DNA of 64,000 nucleotides from assembly GCA_944474755.1 (NCBI GenBank), contig OX104119.1:81968896-82032895 (forward strand), read 5' to 3'. The position numbers were made by a program, and so were the translations under genes. Under the pieces are notes generated by a model, which saw only the letters and a list, made by a program, of their open reading frames with translations, ran no database searches and was not told the DNA's origin. Position 1 is the stretch's first letter, and every line of letters starts with the position of its first letter. Positions 59,395-64,000 of this stretch are shown piece by piece. The DNA is from Limnoperna fortunei (lineage: Eukaryota > Mollusca > Bivalvia > Mytilida > Modiolidae).

Positions 59395-60345
59395 AACAAG
59401 AGCCAAAAGTCTATGGACCGTTACAAATCCGGATATAGACAAACGCAACACAAAAACCAAAAACACAAAAAACAGAAATAGATTAACCCGAATCCAATAA
59501 AAACCATGGGTGCACTCAGGTGCTCCGGACGAGTAAGCAGCGCCTGCCTCTAATTAGACACCCGTCGAGTTACTCATTGTCATGGCTAGGACAAATTCAA
59601 ATCCAGGAATAGGAAAGACTACCCATGACTCAGTAAAAATGTCCGATAGTATTTGAGAAACTGTTCTAAAGAAATAACATCAACCTAGGTACAACAAACC
59701 CTTGTTTGAGTTGTTTAGCTGTCAACAGCAGTGATCGGTCTAGAAAATCGGAATACCGATCGGATGATCTATAATAACATATCAGTTGTGAAATGTATTC
59801 ACCATACACTGGAGCTGCTGGAATGTTGCTGTCGATGAACGGGAATTTGAGTTCATGACGTTTGTCGTAGTCTAGTTTATAGTTTTCCTGAGTCTATTTC
59901 TAGAAGTTGGTGTACGTAAGAGACTGACCTTAGTGTATTGGTGATGTCTTTAATTTCGCTATGGTAAATTGAATGTAATAGTCAAATTTAGCATTTTGGA
60001 GTGACAAAACATCACCAATATGGCGTTACGTGAAATTTAAGGTCTGGGCCAGTGTCTTTTTTTTCAGCAGGGTATTCTTCTAGGAACTCAGCCTTACAAG
60101 AGTAAAAACAGTATAAATAGCAACATTGTGTTCAAAAACATGTCCTCGAAACTTGACGAATATGTTGTCAATCAGAAATTCTAACATTTGTCGTAAATTC
60201 TTGTGCTGAAATGACCGTTGGTGTCATGTTGGAGATGCAATTCCAAAAATGATGTAAATCAAGCTGTTTCTATAGTTTCTTTAATTTCAATTTCTGATTG
60301 ATCTTTTAACAGAAGCCACTCAGCAAAATTAGGGTTGTTAATTGA
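59395..60345 (-). pseudogene. Reverse transcriptase fragment, cassette 4, truncated
   Basis: Only the 3' untranslated and C-terminal parts remain. The GIPSGTN part seen in cassettes 1-3 is missing. A further deletion removes about 37 bp near 59665 (ACTGTTCTAAAG). Confidence 0.65.
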
Positions 60346-60599
60346 AGAATATCAAGATTAACCAAGATTAGACCTTTGTCAAAAGTGATACGTTTGTACA
60401 TATATGTGGAATACCAGCTCTTTAATGAGACATATTTAGTGATGACTCACATACAGACAAAATGTTGTTAGACGCCTTGTCTGTAGGGTCAACAACATAC
60501 TGTCATGTAGGTAAGTGAGGCACCTCATAGAATCCTTGTCTTTGAATAAGTATGCTTGAATGTCTAGGCCTTGGATTGGTTTTTTGTAACTAAAGATTG

Positions 60600-62400
60600 T
60601 TAAATTTCGTTTTTGGCGGTCGGTAGTGCATATGAAGTGTATGGTTACATTTATCAGTCGATTGGTAGTCTTTAGTCTTTTGTTTGGCTGTTGGTAGTCT
60701 CTATACAGTCTGTGGTTTCATTTTGTTCGGCTGTTGGTAGTCTGTAGACAGTATGTGGTTTCATTTTGTTCGGCTGTTGGTAGTCTGTAGACAGTATGTG
60801 GTTTCATTTTGTTCGGCTGTTGGTAGTCTGTAGACAGTCTATGGTTTTATTTTGTTTGGCTGTTGTCTGTAGACATTCTATGGTTTCATTTTGTTTGGCT
60901 GTTGGTAGTCTGTAGACAGTCTATGGTTTCATTTTGTTTGGCTGTTGGTAGTCTGTAGACAATATATGGTTTTATTTTGTTTGGCTGTTGTCTGTAGACA
61001 TTGTATGGTTTAATTTTATTCGACAGCAGGTTGTCTGTAGACATCTATGGTTACTTTTTGGTCGATAGCAGGTAGTCTGTAGACAGTATATGGTCTCTTT
61101 GTCTTTGGCGGCAGGTAGTCTGTAGACAGTCTTTGGTTCCATTTCGTTCGGCGGCAGGTAGTCGGTAGACAGTCTATTGTTTCATTATATTTGTTCGGCA
61201 GTTGTTAGTCTTTAGACAGTCTATGGTTTCATTTTGTTCGGCTGTTGCTAGTCTGTAGACAGTCTATGGTTTCATTTTGGTCGATAGCAAGTAGTCTGTA
61301 GACAGTATATGGTTTCTTTGTCTTTGGCGGCAGATAGTCTGTAGACAGTCTTTGGTTCCATTTCGTTCGGCGGCAGGTAGTCGGTAGACAGTCTATTGTT
61401 TCATTATATTTGTTCGGCAGTTGTTAGTCTGTAGACAGTCTATGGTTTCATTTTGTTCGGCTGTTGGTAGTCTGTAGAAAGTATGTGGTTTCATTTTGTT
61501 CGGCTGTTGTCTGTAGACATTCTATGGTATCATTTTGTTCGACAGCAGGTTGTCTGTGGACAGTCTATGGTTACTTTTTGTTCGGTGGCAGGTAGTCTTT
61601 AGACATTCTATTGTTTCATTTAATTTGTTCGGCGGTGGGAAGTATGTAGTCAGTCTATGGTTTCATTTTATTCGGCTGTTGGTAGTCTGTAGACAATTTA
61701 TGGTTTTATTTTGTTTGGCTATTTTCTGTAGGCATTCTATGGTTTCATTTTGTTTGGCGGCAGGTAGTCTGTAGACAGTCTATTGTTTCATTTTATCAAG
61801 TTGTTTGTAGTCTATAGACATTCTATGGTTTCATTTTGTTCGGCAGCAGGTAGTCTGTAGACAGTATATGGTTTCTTTGTTTTCAGGCGGCAGGTATTCT
61901 GTAAACAGTTCGTAGTTTCATTTTGTTCGGCTGTTGGTTGTCTGTAGACAATTTATGGTTTTATTTTGTTTGGCTATTTTCTGTAGGCATTCTATGGTTT
62001 CATTTTGTTTGGCGGCAGGTAGTCTGTAGACAGTCTATTGTTTCATTTTATCAAGTTGTTTGTAGTCTATAGACATTCTATGGTTTCATTTTGTTCGGTG
62101 GCAGGTATTCTGTAGACAGTATATGGTTTCTTTGTTTTCAGGCGGCAGGTATTCTGTAGACAGTCTGTGGTTTCATTTTGTTTGGCGGCAGGTAGTCTGA
62201 AGACAGTCTATGGTTTCATTTTGCTGCTCGGCGGTATTTAGTATGTGAATAGTTTTACTGTGTCATATCGTTAAACGGTTAGTAGTATGGAGACGGTTGA
62301 CGTACATTGATTTTGATGATCGGTAGTCTGCACACAATTTGTTCGGCGGTCGGTAGTCTGTAGACAGTGTATGGTTACAATTTGGTCGGCGGTTGTAAGC
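60600..62400 (+). repeat. Minisatellite, 40-46-bp unit, cassette 4
   Basis: Related to the 39-bp arrays but diverged: GGTTTCATTTTGTTCGGCTG-TTGGTAGTCTGTAGACAGTCTAT. It contains higher-order duplications, for example a block of about 180 bp near 61,130 (TTTGGTTCCATTTCGTTCGG) repeated near 61,345, and another at 61,690 repeated near 61,950. It lacks the tight ATGATAACATTTGTCCGG units. Confidence 0.9.
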
Positions 62401-62545
62401 TGTCTGTTAAGAACCACCCATTACACATTCCTGTTAAGCTTGTTCAAATTGGTCAAGTGGTTTTGAAGAAAACGATAGACGTGTGAAAGGTTTACGGCCG
62501 ACGACGATGACGGACGCCAAGTGATGAGAATAGCTCACCCGACCC
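62400..62545 (-). repeat. Probable dispersed repeat
   Basis: GGACGCCAAGTGATGAGAATAGCTCACC with the preceding ACGGCCGACGACGATGACGG is a motif pair I know as frequent in molluscan intergenic DNA. No named family is assigned. Confidence 0.5.
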
Positions 62546-63240
62546 TAAAAAGATGAGTTTCACGCAATATTGTCCTGTCTGTTATTGAATTGTGATGTTT
62601 TTCTTTGATGTATATCTTCTTTACATGTGTTTCTATAATGTCAGCAATAATTTGTAGGAATTTGTAAATGAAAAGAAGTATAGTTTTCTTATCCCACCCC
62701 GTCCCCAACCCGCATTTCCTTCTACATGTACAAATGCAATAAGCTTCAATAGAACAAGTTCTAATTCCATACAGATATACGATCTCCCTCCGAAAACAAG
62801 ATACACACTAAGTTGTTCGCTGTACAACAATTCATCAGTCGATCTGATACCAGAGTAATGCGAAATACTGTTGACAAATAGCTTTGTTTTGGACGTAATT
62901 AAGGAGTCAAACGCCAATGCAAAGTGTTTAAAAGATTTCCAGTATATGCCAGTTATGATTATAAGAAACTTGTGTTATTTCAAAGATAATCATATTTGTG
63001 ATCTGTTTTTACTTATATCAGTTAACCTGTCATTTAAATTAGATTTGTATCTTTTGGGTTTCAGATGTTATGTCAAGTTGAATAAACAAAGGTAATTTCT
63101 CAACAAGACACAAACTTCTAATGTGTAATTGTCACAGTTGTTTCTTTGGCACATATTTTAAAGCATATGTCGTATTGAAGTCCTTAGAAGAGACTTAGTC
63201 TTGGCTAGACTAAACGCGCGTCTGGTGTAGTAAATTTATA
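62546..63240. other. AT-rich intergenic DNA, no gene seen
   Basis: Short frames only. A GACTAAACGCGCGTCTGGTGTAG-like motif near 63,208 followed by AACCTTGGTATCTTTGATGAA resembles the edge of a dispersed repeat that I associate with bivalves. Confidence 0.45.
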
Positions 63241-63289
63241 TTAAATTATATTAACCTTGGTATCTTTGATGAAATTTTATTTACAAGTT

Positions 63290-63790
63290 GTGTACGCTAT
63301 ATAAACTGTCGCACGGTAGTCCATTATTTAAATAGAGACTTACAAGGTGTGCCACTTTATATTGTTTGTTTGTTTGAATGGTCTTTAACGCCACTTTCAG
63401 CAATTTTTCAGCTACAATCATGGTTTCCAGATTTTATTTGGTGAGGAAGCCGGAGTACCCGGAGAAAACACCCGACCTTCGGTTGGAAAACTTGCCATCC
63501 TAGTCAATTAAGGTTGGAGTCGAGTACACCCTGTCCGCAGCGAGACCTCAGTGTTGACAGACCGTGATCAATAGTAGACGAATTACCCTAACCACTCGAC
63601 CACAGAGGCCCATTGCCACTAAATAAACTGTCGCACGATAGTACATTATAAAGAGACTTACAAAATATGCACACTGTATAACTGTCACTCAGTAGGCCAA
63701 TTATTTTAGAGACTAACAAGGTGTGCACACTGTCGCAGGGTAGTAAATTTGATTTGCAATGTGACTTACAAGTATACACTATATAAACTG
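63290..63790 (+). repeat. Degenerate minisatellite of about 58 bp, split by a SINE
   Basis: Units carry TATAAACTGTCGCACGGTAGT-CCATTATTT...GAGACTTACAAGGTGTGC. One lies before the SINE (63,298), and three or so after it (about 63,620, 63,675 and 63,727). Confidence 0.75.
63364..63612 (-). mobile_element. tRNA-type SINE inserted in a minisatellite
   Basis: Reverse orientation, starting with the (TTTG)n tail and GGTCTTTAACGCCACTTTCAGC, through GAGTACCCGGAGAAAACACCCGACC, to CCACTCGACCACAGAGGCCC. A short direct repeat TGCCACT (about 63350 and 63613) may be the target duplication. It is better preserved than the cassette SINEs. Confidence 0.85.
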
Positions 63791-64000
63791 TTTGGACATT
63801 TTGTTATTTTTTTAACCTTCCATTTCGATCCATAAAATTACACAGAAAATCTTTTTTGTGATTTTTTTATCATTAATGAAGAACGCGACCTAACAGTCGC
63901 TTGTAAATTGTTATGTTATTATTTCACCTAGGTGCGTGAATCATAATAACAACAGTAGCCTTCTAAGAATCTGTGTTCCTATTAAAAGGGGAACAAATTT

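Larger units (their letters stand above)
56961..60357 (+). repeat. Segmental duplication, cassette 4 (shorter)
   Basis: Aligns with the other cassettes until about 60355, then jumps to sequence equivalent to 43,414 of cassette 1 (TTAACCA...CCTTTGTCA...GTGAT). About 0.9 kb is absent: the 5' part of the reverse transcriptase fragment and the SINE. It is the most diverged cassette and has a longer, interrupted (TTTA)n tract. Confidence 0.9.

Overview
The window is eukaryotic, almost certainly from a mollusc and probably a bivalve. The evidence is a single-exon animal LIM-homeobox gene with TATA box and AATAAA, tRNA-derived SINEs with the GGCGTTAAACACC tail common in bivalves, decayed Penelope-like reverse transcriptase fragments, and very heavy satellite and microsatellite content. 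There are no operons, no rRNA and no convincing functional tRNA gene. The species cannot be fixed from sequence alone.

Region 1 (1-23,081) holds no genes. It is a dense array of hairpin-ended repeat elements rich in GGCGGCCATTTTG. Each element has a head (short palindrome followed by a family tag such as AAGTCGCC, AAGTCTCCC, ATGTCTCCC, GGCTCCC, ATGTCGCCCC or AAATCCCC), a body, an (AAT)n tract, a conserved AAGAAACGGAGTAAAAACAATA-like box, and a terminal hairpin (tail) whose 3' arm is the inverted copy of the head tag. By hand I find 27 heads and 35 tails. Heads and tails of the minor families pair like nested brackets, which suggests repeated insertion of elements into the (AAT)n tract of earlier ones.

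Region 2 (23,082-39,045) is AT-rich DNA with no convincing gene. It contains a full tRNA-type SINE with a 12-bp target duplication, decayed SINE and retroelement pieces, a 3.8-kb segment bounded by 68-bp inverted repeats, a 1.6-kb minisatellite with a 25-bp unit, and one hairpin-ended element at 38.1 kb with a minisatellite core.

Region 3 (39,045-62,400) is a tandem segmental quadruplication with a period of about 5.85-6.1 kb. Each cassette has a (TTTA)n tract, a TATA promoter with two 30-bp direct repeats, an intronless 268-codon LIM-homeodomain gene of the Lhx6/Lhx8/Arrowhead class on the + strand, a decayed reverse transcriptase fragment and a SINE on the - strand, and a 39-bp minisatellite. 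Copies 1 and 3 encode identical proteins, copy 2 differs by one residue and copy 4 by six. Copy 4 lacks about 0.9 kb that carries the SINE and part of the reverse transcriptase fragment.

Region 4 (62,400-64,000) is repeat-derived: a dispersed repeat, a SINE inserted into a minisatellite with a unit of about 58 bp, and no gene. The four LIM-homeobox copies are the only credible protein-coding genes. Most other long open frames are by-products of tandem repeats.
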